From: Coprinellus micaceus
Lineage: Eukaryota > Basidiomycota > Agaricomycetes > Agaricales > Psathyrellaceae
Direction: 5' to 3'
Length of the DNA stretch: 64,000 nt
Assembly: GCA_951394405.1 (NCBI GenBank)
Contig: OX596343.1
Location: 868,001 to 932,000 of the forward strand
In this document: piece after piece, positions 10,379 through 21,596 of the stretch
Layout of the letters: each line of letters begins with the position of its first letter
Position numbering within the stretch: position 1 is the stretch's first letter
Program-made: the position numbers and the translations under genes
The notes under the pieces: generated by a model
Database searches by the model: none
Seen by the model: only the letters and a program-made list of their open reading frames with translations
Told to the model about the DNA's origin: nothing

Positions 10379-13300
10379 TCACTCTTCGGGGGGAGTACCA
10401 ACCACAACAGCCCACTGGATGTTCAAACCGAGGGTCCAATTGCCCGCTGCTGATTTGAAGATGGACATGGTGTAGCCGACCCCGACAAAAGAGCCATAGG
10501 GGATCTCGCCCTGATCCCATATGGGAAGAAGGGAGGCCCTGTTGGGGAGATCGCGAGACCAAACAAACGTAGATGACGCGTCTCGAGCGTCGTAGACAGG
10601 AACTGGGACCATAGTGAGGGCTGTGAATGATAAGAGACAACGAGCAACTTACCCATCGCATCATTGGGCAAAGAGAAGTTCTCCGCCACGACCCTGTTAG
10701 TGGGGGCGTTGGGCCGGGGCTTGAACATCTTGCCAGGATCGGTGCGCAGGGGATGCTTCGGAAGGTTCGACCCACTGGGAGAGGAAGAAGCTGTAGATCA
10801 AGTCAGGACTGCCTCCAGCGAAAGGTACTTGGGGCACAGACCTGCAGGAGCTGATGACTGGGCTCGTGTGGAGAACTGGAGAGCGTCCCTGGCCAGCTGA
10901 GTATGCAACTCAGAGAAGCCAGTCGCCGTACTGATGAAGCCGACCATTCGATCGTATTCCTGGCTGTGAGGAATGATACGAATGTACCGTTGGCGTAGAC
11001 CGGTATGACTAGGCGACACCAGCTGCGAGAACTCTAAGAACCCGGTGGTGAAGCCCACGAAAGGAACGGGGTCCGGTCTGTCCCAATAGAGACTGTATCG
11101 TGGCGAGGTGCCCGTAGTGACGTGGAGACCTATAACCGTCGGGGCCAGGCGACTAGGGTTGCCGATGTCCCCGACGCTGACCAAGTTGACAGCCTCCTTG
11201 GCGAACCTAACCTCTGTCAGGGATGTACACAGGCAGAAACCGGCAAAGTACTCACTCGATGGGCATGTCTGGACATTGTTCCACCCACGCCGAAAGCATA
11301 ACCATTCCTACACCGGGGGCGGTAGTCCAGGGAATCAAGGTCCCTTCCCTACAATGCAGTGAGCTAGGAGTCGTTCAACAGGACATACGACGTACATGAG
11401 GTTGGGCAGATTCTCATAGACGTAGGCAAGCAAGTCGTCCCAGAGGTCAGGGTTGGTGACCTGGCACTGGGCAGGAAGGGAAGCGCAACGGCGAACGAGT
11501 TTGATGCGGCTGCCTGCACCCGTACGACGATTGGAAGGGGGAGTCGACGGGTGGGAAGGGGCGGGAGGTGTGTTGGCTGGAGCGGCGGCAGGAGTCGACC
11601 GCGAGTTAGCATCCTGCTTTGGAGTCTGCTCGCGTTCGCTACCCTTCTTCAACGGTTTCGCAGTGGGCTTTGGTGCGGGCTGGGCGTCGACCCTAGTCTT
11701 AGCGGGTGTTCCATCACCGCGGTCGCGAGTAGAACGACTCGACTCGCCCTTACGCTCTCCCAACTCCCCCCGCTTGTGAGCCACAGACTTGCTGGCTCGA
11801 ATGGCTTTTCTAAAGCTCTGATGAGCGCTGACGAGGCTGTCAACAAAGGGGGGAACTCACAGCATTGTTTCACGCTCATATTCCGACATATCTGACAAGC
11901 CGGTTCTGCACGACACACGAATAAGCACGAGAAGCGTTGAGATATATTGTCGTACATACAGTGCGTCCTCGTCGACGTTGTCATCGGAAAGAAGGTCGTG
12001 AGATGTCGCCCGAGCCTTTCCCTTTCCCTTCGAACTCGTTTTCGCGGCTGGGGCGGTGGGCTTCACATCCCCTTTCTGGCGCGCACTAGAACGGCAGAGC
12101 GTCACCCCGGATTTCGAAGATACGCTGTCGAAGACATACCTCGTTGAGTCCTTCCTATCCCGAGTCTCCGGCATCCTGGCCACTTTGGCTTGAGATCGAT
12201 AGGATGCCGACGGAGGCAAATAGATCTTGATAGGGGACCCCAATCTGAGGAACGTCCACTTAGTACATCTAGTGACTGGGCCCTATCTCGGACTCAAACA
12301 CTCACCTGGATGACCTTTGACGTCCAGAGCTTGCTTGGTTTCCACCACCGTCTTCAGAGACGACATCCTCGTGGCCGCTACTCCGAACCCTTGCCATGCG
12401 GGGCCACCTTCCGTGCGCCATTCGACCTTGATCCACATCTTCATCAGACTCTGGTTCCTCTGGCACTCCAGATCGAGAAGATCTTCGATTCGATGGTGAA
12501 TGTATGCACAAGATGGTACAAGAAGGCGTACACACTTGTGCCCAGTTCTCAGGGAACCTCGCGCCCGCCTTGGGGTCTCATTCAAATCGCTCATCACCGA
12601 ATGCGCACCGTCGTCGTCGCTGAAAGCCCACCGTCAGTCCAAATGTGCGAGAAATCGACCAAGGGCTCACATGAAAGAGTCAGCATAATCGTAGCTGTTC
12701 GTCGACAACCGGTCTTCGTCTACGTAAGGGAAGGTAGCATCCCCCATGTCATGGTCGTCATCCCCTTCTTCTGCCTCGTCGTCGATGAAGACGTGACCAG
12801 GCGGGGGTGGGGAGAAAGGAGGAGGGGCCGGGCGGCGGGAGGGATCGTAGTGTACGATATCAGCAACAGACGGCAGTCTTGGAACAGTATCAGCGCCCTG
12901 TATGGTATACACGGATCTCTGCAATACTCACTCCTCCTCGTCGGTCAGGAGCAGAGGCGGAGTGCGGGGACGCTCGCGCCGCAGTCTTTTCGTCCTAGTC
13001 ACAGATGAATCAAACAGTCCCCCAAACGCACGAAATCGCGAGCTTATCTGGGTGCAGGAGATACACGCTGCTGTCCAGAGGGCTTTGCGCTGCTGACAGT
13101 ACGAGGGCGTTTCGTAGAGGAACTGGAAACGTTTCGGTGAAGCGCGGGTCTTTCAGCCATTGTGGCTTCACCCCTGTTCAGTCCAGAGTCGGTACGAGGG
13201 CGGACGGGGGTGATGGGCACGGCCGGATCGGTACCATCGTCGCCACTGCTGATAACGAGGACGGCAGACTTAATTTTCTTTTGTTTTGGGCGAGGGCGAG

Positions 13301-14080
13301 GTCGGGGTCTTTGAGAGAGTTAGGCAACGCCGCACCGACATCGAGATCACATACTTGTCGGCGGTCTGGGCAGTCGAGGTGGTTGGTTGGGCCGCAGGGC
13401 TTTCATCCCGAGAAGTCAAACGGCTGAGAGCATACGACATAAGTGTTCGGTCTGTGTGTAACATCAGAAGACCTACCTAACGGGCGGGGGCGAGTGGGAG
13501 TGGTCCTCACAAAGCAAATCACCTCTCCGTGAGTCGTCGGAGTCAATGTCGTCGGGTGAGTTGACGCTGTGCTCACGTCTCTGCCCGGCGGTCGATTGTT
13601 TCTTGCGCCTGCAACAACATGGTTAACGACGAAGAGAGGGGGTACTGGAAGAGACTCGCTTGGCAGCGCCACGTGTCTGCAGTGGAGACCCACGCTGGGC
13701 TTGAATGCTTCCCACGCGTGATGAAGCCCTCCCTCGATACAGGCTATCGTCGGGACGCATGTCCCAAACGCGCCCGCTACGAGAAGGTAAGCAACAGCCA
13801 CAGTTGTAAAACGTCGACCACGTACTCATCTTCCTCCTCCTCGGTCTCTACCTCAGGATCGTCGTAGAAACGCATGGTAACTCGGCGTCGGGGAGGAGGG
13901 TCCTCACTAGAAGACTCAATGTCATCCCGCACCCGGAACATACAGGCAGGGTGGCACATACCCCAGTTCTTCCCCGTCAGGTGGAGCTGCAGGCCTACGA
14001 TCGTGCTCGGGACGAAGCCGGGCCCTCTCCTCGTCCCTCCGCCTACGACGGTCCTTGGAAGCCTGTGATTTGGTCTTCAT
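10379..14080 (-). CDS. Hypothetical multi-exon protein with disordered N-terminal half
   Basis: A chain of at least nine short exons with GT-AG junctions can be followed on the minus strand from ATG 14080 (MKTKSQASKDRRRRRD) to a stop at 10379 (GTPPEE). Exon 1 is 14080-13962 and exon 2 is 13906-13826, with further exons near 12.9-12.7, 12.6-12.3, 12.24-11.95, 11.78-11.4, 11.2-10.84 and 10.78-10.65 kb and a last exon 10620-10379. The N-terminal half is low complexity: basic, acidic (EVETEEEEDE) and Pro/Ser-rich. The C-terminal part is ordered and hydrophobic (NPDLWDDLLAYVYENL; a final 80-residue beta-rich stretch). The last intron as drawn is only 32 bp, so that junction may be wrong. No known family was recognised. 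The stop lies 267 bp from the Helitron ORF start, same strand, so capture by the Helitron is possible but not shown. Confidence 0.55.
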
Positions 14081-14680
14081 GGCGGTGTGGCCCCTCACCG
14101 GAGCGTCTCCAGAGCGAGAGGGCGAGGTGCTGCACGCAATAAGTGAGTGGATAGACGTCTATCACGAGAGAAGAAACACACTTGTTGTCAAATGAATTCT
14201 GATGAGCAGACATAACTAGTTGGGCGCTTAGGCGATTCGATATTCGCAGAAGTTTAGTTTCAGGGAGAAAAGACGATACAAGGAATCGACAAGGTGAATC
14301 ATCTACGGCGGGGGGTTTATATTAAGTTTCAAGCTGAAAATTTCCAGTCAGACAGATGACCCGGAGAGGACCGAGAACACACCAACCTCTCGATCATGGT
14401 GGAGCACAGGCCAAGATTAGCTGGCGCCTGGGTTTTCCAGGTCATCACAAGGGCTCTCTAGTTCCCCGGCACTGCTCCTGGGTGCTTGTCGCAATATTTA
14501 TACTGCCGCCCGAGAGAAGTGCACAGATCGTGAGCTGGTTACAGGGAATCCATGCGGCCCCGGGCGCCTAATGCGGCCTACTGACTGCTCTTCTCCACCC
14601 TTACTTTGTTGGGACCTCTTACGCCATCGTACTATATCCTCGTTGTCAGGCGATTGAATAGTGGCCGAATTTCATTCTAC
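14081..14680. other. Intergenic interval
   Basis: About 600 bp between the start of the multi-exon hypothetical gene and the 3' end of the F-box pseudogene. No ORF with recognisable coding character; it presumably holds the promoter of the minus-strand gene at 14080. Confidence 0.5.
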
Positions 14681-16079
14681 TTAATACAAATGGAGATTCA
14701 CGCCACTATTTATCAAGCAATCCTTCCAATCGTCGAACCAAGTCCTCCCTTCCAACTCCCCCCACCCACAATCAGTGATTATATCCACAGTGATCGGTTC
14801 CGGGTGGTGTAGGCGAGCAAGACTCGCCAAGGCAGCTTCCAGAGCAGATCCCCCAATGTTTGTAGACGCCCATCTCGCATCAACGTATGAGATGATGACG
14901 AGGTTAAGGCCTTGATGGTCCCGGGGCAAGGGAACAAAGTGCGATATCACGTCAAAGGCCTCGACGAGCCAGAGGAGTTTTGACGCGTTGGGACAGGAGG
15001 CCAATATGTGGGAACCTTCCCACATATTCAAGACGTCTACGGCCGGGCACATGAGTTCTTGAATCTGGCTGCCATACGTTGCGATAAAGCGCCGTAACCC
15101 CGGGAGGCAGCTCCGTAAGTGTAGGGTACGTAGGTGAGGGAGAGCTGCGTTGTCGACGAAGACGTCCAAAAGCGAGGACAAACGAAGGAGCCGGTCCCTG
15201 TGGTCAAACATATATCCATTGCCCCCCAGAGAGAGAGTAGTGAGGCGAAGGGGGTCTGTAAGTAGGGATGCGATCTGGCGAGTTTGGGCCGGCGCCGAAG
15301 GGACCATGTCGAGTAGGTGTAAGCTCTTTAAAGCCTTGTTTCTGCGAAGCATTAGGCCCACATCCACAAAAGCCAAGGGTTCCCCCGCAGAGTCGAACTC
15401 TGCCAATTCTAGTTGGACGCAGTGGTCCACGAGGGACGAAGCAATCGACGCAGTGGTCCACGAGGGACGAAGCAATCGACGCGGTACTTTCTTGATACCT
15501 GGTGGCCTGCGCATCTCTGAACGTCCCCATTCGAAAGATGGACAGGCGGGGCATTTTGCACAATACGCGCTGCAGAAGTGCTGGATCGTAGTCGCCATCG
15601 ATAGAGACAGTGAATTGTATAGTGTGGGCGGCCATTGACTCAGAGTAAGGTTTGTCGTTGGAAACCAGATCTTCGAGTTCGCTGCTCGTTGAGACGGCCA
15701 CCGAATTCCACCACAGTTCCGTCACAACTGGCTGGAAAGTTTTGCAGACACCAAACGCGGACCTTGCGAAGTCAGACTTCGTCGTTGGTAGCATGGTACC
15801 TTCGTGTTTGAACCGAGTCTGCTCGAAGGAGGGCGAGAAGTGGTCGTCCGTGTATAATAGCAGATACCAGATTCGCCGGACCAGCTCCATCGGCATAGAG
15901 GTGAAGGAGGCCGGGGAGAGTTGCGAGGTATGTGGGACTTCTCCCATTCTAGAAAGCGGGACCGTAGCAGGACACGCCATGGAACACAATAAACAGGAGC
16001 AAGGTGCAGTGGAAAGGGATTGGCCAAACAGACCGCCCGGAACGAACACCGTCACAGGCGCCCAAAGGTATGACGTCAA
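14681..16079 (-). pseudogene. F-box/LRR-like protein, broken by a 31-bp tandem duplication
   Basis: Two overlapping minus-strand frames together make one F-box-like protein. The upstream frame carries the F-box-like segment SFTSMPMELVRRIWYLLLY and the start of an LRR-like region. The downstream frame continues with leucine-rich strands (LKSLHLLDM, LRLTTLSLGGN, LRTLHLRSC) and ends in HLY. Both frames translate the same segment TASIASSLVDHC because 31 bp are present twice in tandem (15419-15480). One unit fewer gives a single continuous frame. F-box proteins recruit substrates to SCF ubiquitin ligases; that role is inferred from the family. The start is uncertain (16079 or a downstream in-frame ATG). 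It is divergently arranged with the F-box gene at 16308. Confidence 0.7.
15419..15480. repeat. Perfect 31-bp tandem duplication, frameshifting
   Basis: Two identical 31-bp units, 15419-15449 and 15450-15480; period-31 identity extends slightly to 15416-15482. Since 31 is not a multiple of three, the second unit shifts the reading frame of the F-box-like gene. Confidence 0.95.
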
Positions 16080-16307
16080 TACCCCTATTTCGGGGATTCA
16101 ACATCAACCTCTCTCGCTTGACCAACTACCACCACCGTCAACGCACAGAGCCTTGAACGCTCTCAACGTTCGTCGTCGCCAAATAACGAAGGGTTTTGAG
16201 CACCTGTAGTGAGCCACCCTATTGTTGCATTTAGCAGGACACTGAACACACCCAGTCAACTTAGTGCCTTTGCTCCCCAGCATCTCTGCCTCCCCCAAGC
16301 CGAAGCC

Positions 16308-17561
16308 ATGGGGTCACCCACATGGGACGACATTCCCGACGAAATATGCGAGACGATATTCGCCGAATGTGTCCATACGGAGCTCTCGTTCTGTTCTCAA
16401 ATAGAGTATGGCATGGTGTCCATGATGCAGCAACCTTTCCCCCCCGAGATTTCCCTCTTCGCGGCTGGCGTCGTGCCGGTGTGCAAAAGATTCCATCGGA
16501 TTGCCACTGGCATTCTTTGGAAACGGGTTGTCCTACGCACGGCATCATCTTTCAGACTGGTTTCTGCCCTCTCCCCCACCTATGGCCATCACACCTTGCG
16601 TCTAGAGTTACGGCTTGAAGAAGAATATGACCTCCCCCTGATTCAGGACGTCCTCTCCCACATGCCCAACATTCAGGTCTTTCTTAACCGCAACTTCACG
16701 AAGCACATCACTCCCCCCCTCCACACCAATCCTCGTGATATCATCGAAGCGCTTTCCCATCACAAACCTTCCCTCCGACGAATCCAGTTTGATGCCGAAT
16801 GGGAGTATCCCAGCGTCCTTCAGCTTCGCGACCTCCTTAACGCCAACCCTCAGCTGGAAGCCCTTCGTGTCTGCGGCATCGCCCCCACTCCTGGCACAAC
16901 TGTGATGGAGTCGATCGCCCAGAATCCATTGAACGGCAATTCATGCTTGCACTCGTTCTCGTTAGGAGCAACGTACTGGATCTGGCAGACCGAGCACCGC
17001 GAGAGGGCCATATCCTCTTTTTTGCGGCTACTCACAACATCTGGAGCGTTTCCGGCCCTCAAAAAAGCCCACATCTTCGAGAACACCTCTGCAACGACCA
17101 ACTTCTTCGAGCGGTATGGGCGTCAACTATCCGATCTCCTTTATGTTCCACCAGATCGAAACTCTATGCATTCATGGGAAGCGAACTCCAGGCACTTTTC
17201 TGACTTGTGCCCCAATATCACAAAGGTGGCGTGGTTTATCAAGAACTGGAACAGCGTAGATAGCGTCAGGCCCCTCCCAGAATCGCACTGCAACATTCAA
17301 GCCGCAGACATTGTCTACCACAAGCTAGAGCCCGACGTCCTTCCCGGGTACGAGGCGACCATACGCCGTCTGTTCGAGCACCTATTGTCCGGTGACTTTC
17401 CAAGCCTGATTGATCTCACATTCACAGCGAGAGGAGGGCAGATTCCAATGTTCCAACATACATCTTGGTTTCACGAAATAGTCCGGGCTTTGCAGCAGAA
17501 GGGTGAAACGAAGGGTCGTGAGGGCACAGCGACAAGAGGCATAGAGGTCCACGTATTGTAA
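16308..17561 (+). CDS. F-box-like/LRR-like protein
   Basis: A single-exon 417-aa protein if started at ATG 16308 (context GAAGCCATGG), chosen because the F-box-like helix WDDIPDEICETIFAEC begins eight residues later; the frame is open 33 codons further upstream. The rest alternates amphipathic helices and short strands (LRLELRLEEE, LRRIQFDAEW, LEALRVCGI, ALKKAHIFEN), as in divergent LRR regions of basidiomycete F-box proteins. It ends GIEVHVL, close to the VHLHY/VHVV type ends of its relatives in this window. It is predicted to act as an SCF substrate adaptor, by family analogy only. It is divergent from the pseudogene at 14681-16079 and convergent with 17684-18967. Confidence 0.8.
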   Translation: MGSPTWDDIPDEICETIFAECVHTELSFCSQIEYGMVSMMQQPFPPEISLFAAGVVPVCKRFHRIATGILWKRVVLRTASSFRLVSALSPTYGHHTLRLELRLEEEYDLPLIQDVLSHMPNIQVFLNRNFTKHITPPLHTNPRDIIEALSHHKPSLRRIQFDAEWEYPSVLQLRDLLNANPQLEALRVCGIAPTPGTTVMESIAQNPLNGNSCLHSFSLGATYWIWQTEHRERAISSFLRLLTTSGAFPALKKAHIFENTSATTNFFERYGRQLSDLLYVPPDRNSMHSWEANSRHFSDLCPNITKVAWFIKNWNSVDSVRPLPESHCNIQAADIVYHKLEPDVLPGYEATIRRLFEHLLSGDFPSLIDLTFTARGGQIPMFQHTSWFHEIVRALQQKGETKGREGTATRGIEVHVL

Positions 17562-17683
17562 AGGTCTAGCTGTTTTATTCACGGATGACCGCGGGCGACT
17601 CCATCCGTTGGGAGATACATGACCGGTTCACGTTGTGTCCGAACTTATTTAGCGTTCAATAGGTATTAAACAGTGTAGGGTTG

Positions 17684-18967
17684 CTAAGCCGGGTATTCGG
17701 TACTTGAGTTGTCAATCAAGATCTTCCATGCCTGCCGGTGTTCACCTTCCTGCCTCGCCCATGCCTCAAAGTCCACGTTCGGCAAGTTTTCTCCCCGCAT
17801 CGCGACTACCACTTCCTCCAGGAGGTCGTAACCCCCTTCTCTGAATATCCCCAATGCACTCAGGAGATGTTCCTCACAATCGGACCCCGCTTCTGCTGCC
17901 TCTTTAAGGTAAAGAAGTTTTATCCGCCGCAAGGCGTCGTGCCCTCTGGGAGGATCGACAGTGAACCAACCCCTCACCAGCCATGTGAGTTCTTCAAGAT
18001 TCGGGCAAAGCTCCACCCAGCGAAAAGTGGTGGGGGGATGCTGGTGACGGGGGGGAGCGCATAGGAGGAGAAATTGTAGTTGAAAACCGAACGATGTAAG
18101 GGCGGTGTCGAGGACAGATTCCGATTCGAAGAAGTGCAGGCGCCTAAGCTTCGCCGGGCGGGTCGATTCCGAAAGACCTTCAAGAAATTTCCGAAACTGG
18201 CGGGCGTCTGGTCTGTACACATGATCAAGGGACCCCAGCGACAAGGTTTCGAGGGCGATTTCGACACGCGGTCCCTTGGGCTCTTCAGCATCGATGGTGT
18301 TAACCGGATCCTCGACCCACGCGACACGCAGCGTCTTCAGCGAGGGGATAGCCCGAAGAATTTGAACGAGATGGGTATGACAGAATATTTCCACCTTTGA
18401 GTCAAGTTGTAGGCGCGTTAAGTTGGGACAATGCGCGACCACAGCCTGCACAAAGAGCGAAGGGTGGGGTGGGGACCAATGGCTGAAAAGGGGGGCGAAA
18501 TTCCGGAGGAGGAGGATTTTAAGGTTGGGTAGTGCCTCTAGCAGGGTAGAAAGCAATTTGGAGTCATATAACGTGGACAGTTGCAAGTCCAAACGGCATG
18601 TATACCCTCCCAACGACTGTGTATCACGGCAGATACCGCTGGTTTTAGCCAGTCGAACAACGTCCACCAAGACCTGAGGTGACCTGATGACGAGGAACCT
18701 CCATCGAACCCGGACCCCGACCCGGTAGAACACCCTGTTGACCAGCAGGACAGTGGCCGTGAACCCGGCCAGTCGCATCGAAAGGCGACTCATCCGTTGG
18801 CTCCGATCCGCATAATCGATGTCATTGCTAAACTCGTCGCCGTCGTAGACCTGCAGGAAGAGAATCTCGTATATCAGCTCGAAGGGAAGTGATGTAAAAG
18901 AAGCAAGGCGCCCGTCAGTGTGCAGGGGAGAGGCGGTATCCATGAAGTCGTCGTCAGCCCTGTACAA
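17684..18967 (-). CDS. F-box-like/LRR-like protein
   Basis: An intact single-exon ORF of 427 aa. The F-box-like segment SFTSLPFELIYEILFLQVYDGDEF lies at residues 24-47; the same region of the copies at 14681 and 38889 reads MPMELVRRIWYLLLYTDDHF and LPTELIELILFFRIYDGNEF, so the three form a subfamily with a conserved Y-x-x-D/G-x-x-F tail. Leucine-rich repeats follow (LPNLKILLLRN, CPNLTRLQLDS, IPSLKTLRVAW, LRRLHFFES, CPNLEELTWLV). No break is visible. A role as ubiquitin-ligase adaptor is inferred from family membership; nothing indicates a substrate. Confidence 0.82.
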   Translation of the reverse strand: MYRADDDFMDTASPLHTDGRLASFTSLPFELIYEILFLQVYDGDEFSNDIDYADRSQRMSRLSMRLAGFTATVLLVNRVFYRVGVRVRWRFLVIRSPQVLVDVVRLAKTSGICRDTQSLGGYTCRLDLQLSTLYDSKLLSTLLEALPNLKILLLRNFAPLFSHWSPPHPSLFVQAVVAHCPNLTRLQLDSKVEIFCHTHLVQILRAIPSLKTLRVAWVEDPVNTIDAEEPKGPRVEIALETLSLGSLDHVYRPDARQFRKFLEGLSESTRPAKLRRLHFFESESVLDTALTSFGFQLQFLLLCAPPRHQHPPTTFRWVELCPNLEELTWLVRGWFTVDPPRGHDALRRIKLLYLKEAAEAGSDCEEHLLSALGIFREGGYDLLEEVVVAMRGENLPNVDFEAWARQEGEHRQAWKILIDNSSTEYPA

Positions 18968-19230
18968 ACGAGCACTTAAATCCTAGATCAATCATAACAG
19001 TCAGCCCCGCGTTGAGTCGTTAGGCTTCACGTCTTGCAATAGACCGTATTGGAACAGCTTCAACCATACCCTTGATTTATGAAGGCTGTTTAAGCGCCTG
19101 ACCCGGCCGACCCCAACGGTGTTCCTGATGAACCACGTTATATATTGAGGCTGGAAACAGGTACAAGTGCAGATCCACAGGCAGGAGCGCATGGCACGCT
19201 GATAAAGCACGCCCCTACGAGTTGAGGCAG
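18968..19230. other. Intergenic interval
   Basis: 263 bp upstream of the F-box gene starting at 18967 and downstream of the stop at 19231. No feature recognised beyond its likely promoter role. Confidence 0.4.
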
Positions 19231-21323
19231 TCAATACACTCGGCGCAAGCTAGGAGCAGGCATATATCTGTGCAAACTGTCGCACTCGCTGTATGCTGTT
19301 CGCTCGCCGGTTCCCCCTACCCAGACTGTTGGGTGATGGTATATGTATCCGTATCGGCGATTCCACTCGCGCGGAGTACTTTACTGTGCCCCACTTCTCT
19401 AATTGGACTCCATTGGGTATCCAATGGGGTCCATTGGAGTCCAATTGGGGTTGTTGGGTAGACTGCCCCCCAAATTCTATGCCATTGGGCCTAGCCCACC
19501 CCAACCAACCCCAATCTACCACCCAAAATTCACACATTGGACTCCAATTGGACCAAAAATAACAGTTTCCCCAGCCTAGACTCACAAGACACCATTGGGG
19601 TTGCAATTTGGGGTCCATTAGACAAAATCTCATTGGACTCCAATGGAGTTCCAGTGGGGACCCATGACCCAAGTGGGGCAAAAGCGTGGGTATGGGAAAC
19701 TGTGGCTGTGCTATTTTGACATATGATATCATTCTGTCACATTAATTCCGGAAAAATCGGGAAAATTACCGAAAATATTCCCATCATTCTTGTTTGGGAA
19801 ATATGACATCATAATTATTATGACAAATTTGACATGTAACCTTATTCTGCCACATTAATTCTGGAAAATTCTGGAAAAATAATGAAAAAATTCCTTTCTT
19901 ACCTGTTTATGAGATGTGATGTCATGCATATGTTGATTTGATGTCAGGGCTGATCCAAAATCTAAAGACTGGTAATTTGATTCAGTTACTATATTTGCAT
20001 TCAGGGGGTCTGATATGAGTGTGATGATAACTGGTGACAACTGTGGGAAAGATAATGATTTCTCACACAGCCTACAGTTGTATAAAAGACAGATGTGGCT
20101 AGTGTCTCATTGGACTCCAATTGGAGTCTAGTTGGAGTCCAATCACTACCAAACATTTCATCCTGGAGTCTGGACAGAGTTGGTTGGACTTGGTTGGACT
20201 TGGGTTGGAGTCCAATTGGAGTGGGCTGGGGTGGGCTAGACTTGGTTGGGGTTCATTGGGTTTCCACTGGACTCCAATGGAGTCCAATTAGACAAGTGGG
20301 GGAGTGTGAAGTACTGCTCGCGCGTGGCGAGAACCCACGCAAAGGGGGGTTCAACAGACGTAACAGTGTCGGGCCGGAACGACAATGTGAGCATTTCGCC
20401 GTCGGCCGAAGAGCGAGGCTCGACAGACGATGGGCAAGTGGGATCGCCGTCTTCCAATTTGTCTTCGAATTCGTAACCCCTCAATTCGTATTTATCGAGG
20501 GCGGCTGTGGTGCCAGGAGGAAGGCATGGGAAGGGGGGGTCTAGCTGCACATTCAGCAACCCTGTGACAAGATGAGAGCAGGGCTGGCGTGTTTATGTAA
20601 ATGACGCGCACCTTTATTTTTCAGTGTGAACGACGGGTAGCAGCAACCGACGCCGAACCCGGTGATGAAGTTCTGGACCACAGTCGAGTGGAAGAACAGC
20701 ATGGGGAGGACAGGAGACAAAGACATGGACTCGATTAGCTGAAGGCGGCGTCCAGTCTTACGATGTTCGAGGGAGAACACTTGGCGAATCCCCATGTTTG
20801 AGTGGTACTCGACACCGACAACGGTGTGGGTGTTATGGGTGGAGCAGTCGACGGCGGTGGAGGGGACATGTTCGTAATCGTGATCCCGAAAATACGCGAG
20901 GACGCCGTCAGCTTCTCGAATAGGGCAGTAGAAGTCGAGGTCATTCGGAAAGTCGTTTGCAGGATTCACGATCAGAACACCAGCAGACCCCGACAGAGCG
21001 GTGTTGTGTTTCTGCATCATCACCTCTGTCTCGATGTCCGGAAGGCCCCACACATCGAAGTATCGGGAAAGGCGTCCTCTTAGTACCTCATGAGCGAATG
21101 TTTCCAGGCCAACGATCCCCGATAAAACTTTCAGGTCTTCTAGCGTCAAGTAGCCCTCGATATTGTCTTTCAGTTCGGGTAGAAGATCCCAGTAGGAGAG
21201 ACCTTGGTGTACATGAGTACCCGGCATGTTGTATAGAGAAATCGGGGCACACCTGAGGACCCGCGGAAAGAGAGTTTCGCCATAGCTTTGCAGATGGTGG
21301 GAAAGGGATAAAGGTCTCCGCAC
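19231..21323 (-). pseudogene. Nucleotidyltransferase-motif family protein, split by a 943-bp element
   Basis: Exon 1 (21323-20612; start may be the internal ATG at 21227) encodes an F-box-like helix (WDLLPELKDNIEGYLTLEDL), the motif SGSAGVLIVNP-x-DLDFYCP, and the signature LFFFHST-like block with GVGCCYPSFTLKNK. A 50-bp intron (20562-20611) follows, then exon 2 with CLPPGTTAALDKYELRGYEFEDKLEDGDPT. Exon 2 is interrupted at 20316-19374 by a mobile element. Beyond it the frame resumes (EWNRRYGYIYHHPTV...) and stops at 19231. Removing the element and one 8-bp TSD copy restores the frame ATREWNRRYG, matching WVDRRYGRLYGDP in the paralogue at 25279. GS-x(14)-DLD resembles the pol-beta-type nucleotidyltransferase core; activity is untested. 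Confidence 0.75.
19374..20316. mobile_element. Non-autonomous hAT-like element with 8-bp TSD
   Basis: 943 bp with terminal inverted repeats GAGTACTTTAC / (reverse complement) CAGTACTTCAC that extend into CCCCACTT and TCTAATTGGACTCCA. Flanks are an exact 8-bp TSD, CTCGCGCG (19366-19373 and 20317-20324). Both arms carry many copies of a palindromic word (TTGGACTCCAATTGGAGTCC variants), 19400-19680 and 20105-20290. The AT-rich core has no ORF. The 8-bp TSD and CAGTA-type end fit the hAT superfamily, so mobilisation in trans by a hAT transposase is inferred. It interrupts exon 2 of the gene at 19231-21323. Confidence 0.8.
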
Positions 21324-21596
21324 CCCGCGCCAAAATGCAAGTCATTCGCCACGACCCCCTGTGACGTCAGCGCATAACATTTGGCGCCTGTCGAGAAAAT
21401 TCTAGTTGCCAGACCTTGCCTCCCGCATCATCACCCCGGCCCTCGACTTAACATGGATTTCGACATCATACCGCCTCTCGCTTCTTTGAAGGAGACCCAA
21501 GAGTACGTTGCCCCCCAACTTCCACTCGATTCACCCGTAGAGCTGACTCCAACATCGTCCCCGCGATTCATTCAGGATCGACAGAGCTTCTGCGGC

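Noticed and set aside
19374..20316. 5-bp TSD GTACT with TTAC termini for the 943-bp element
   Set aside because: The 8-bp repeat CTCGCGCG further out, with extended inverted ends, restores the paralogue-like coding frame; the 5-bp reading does not.
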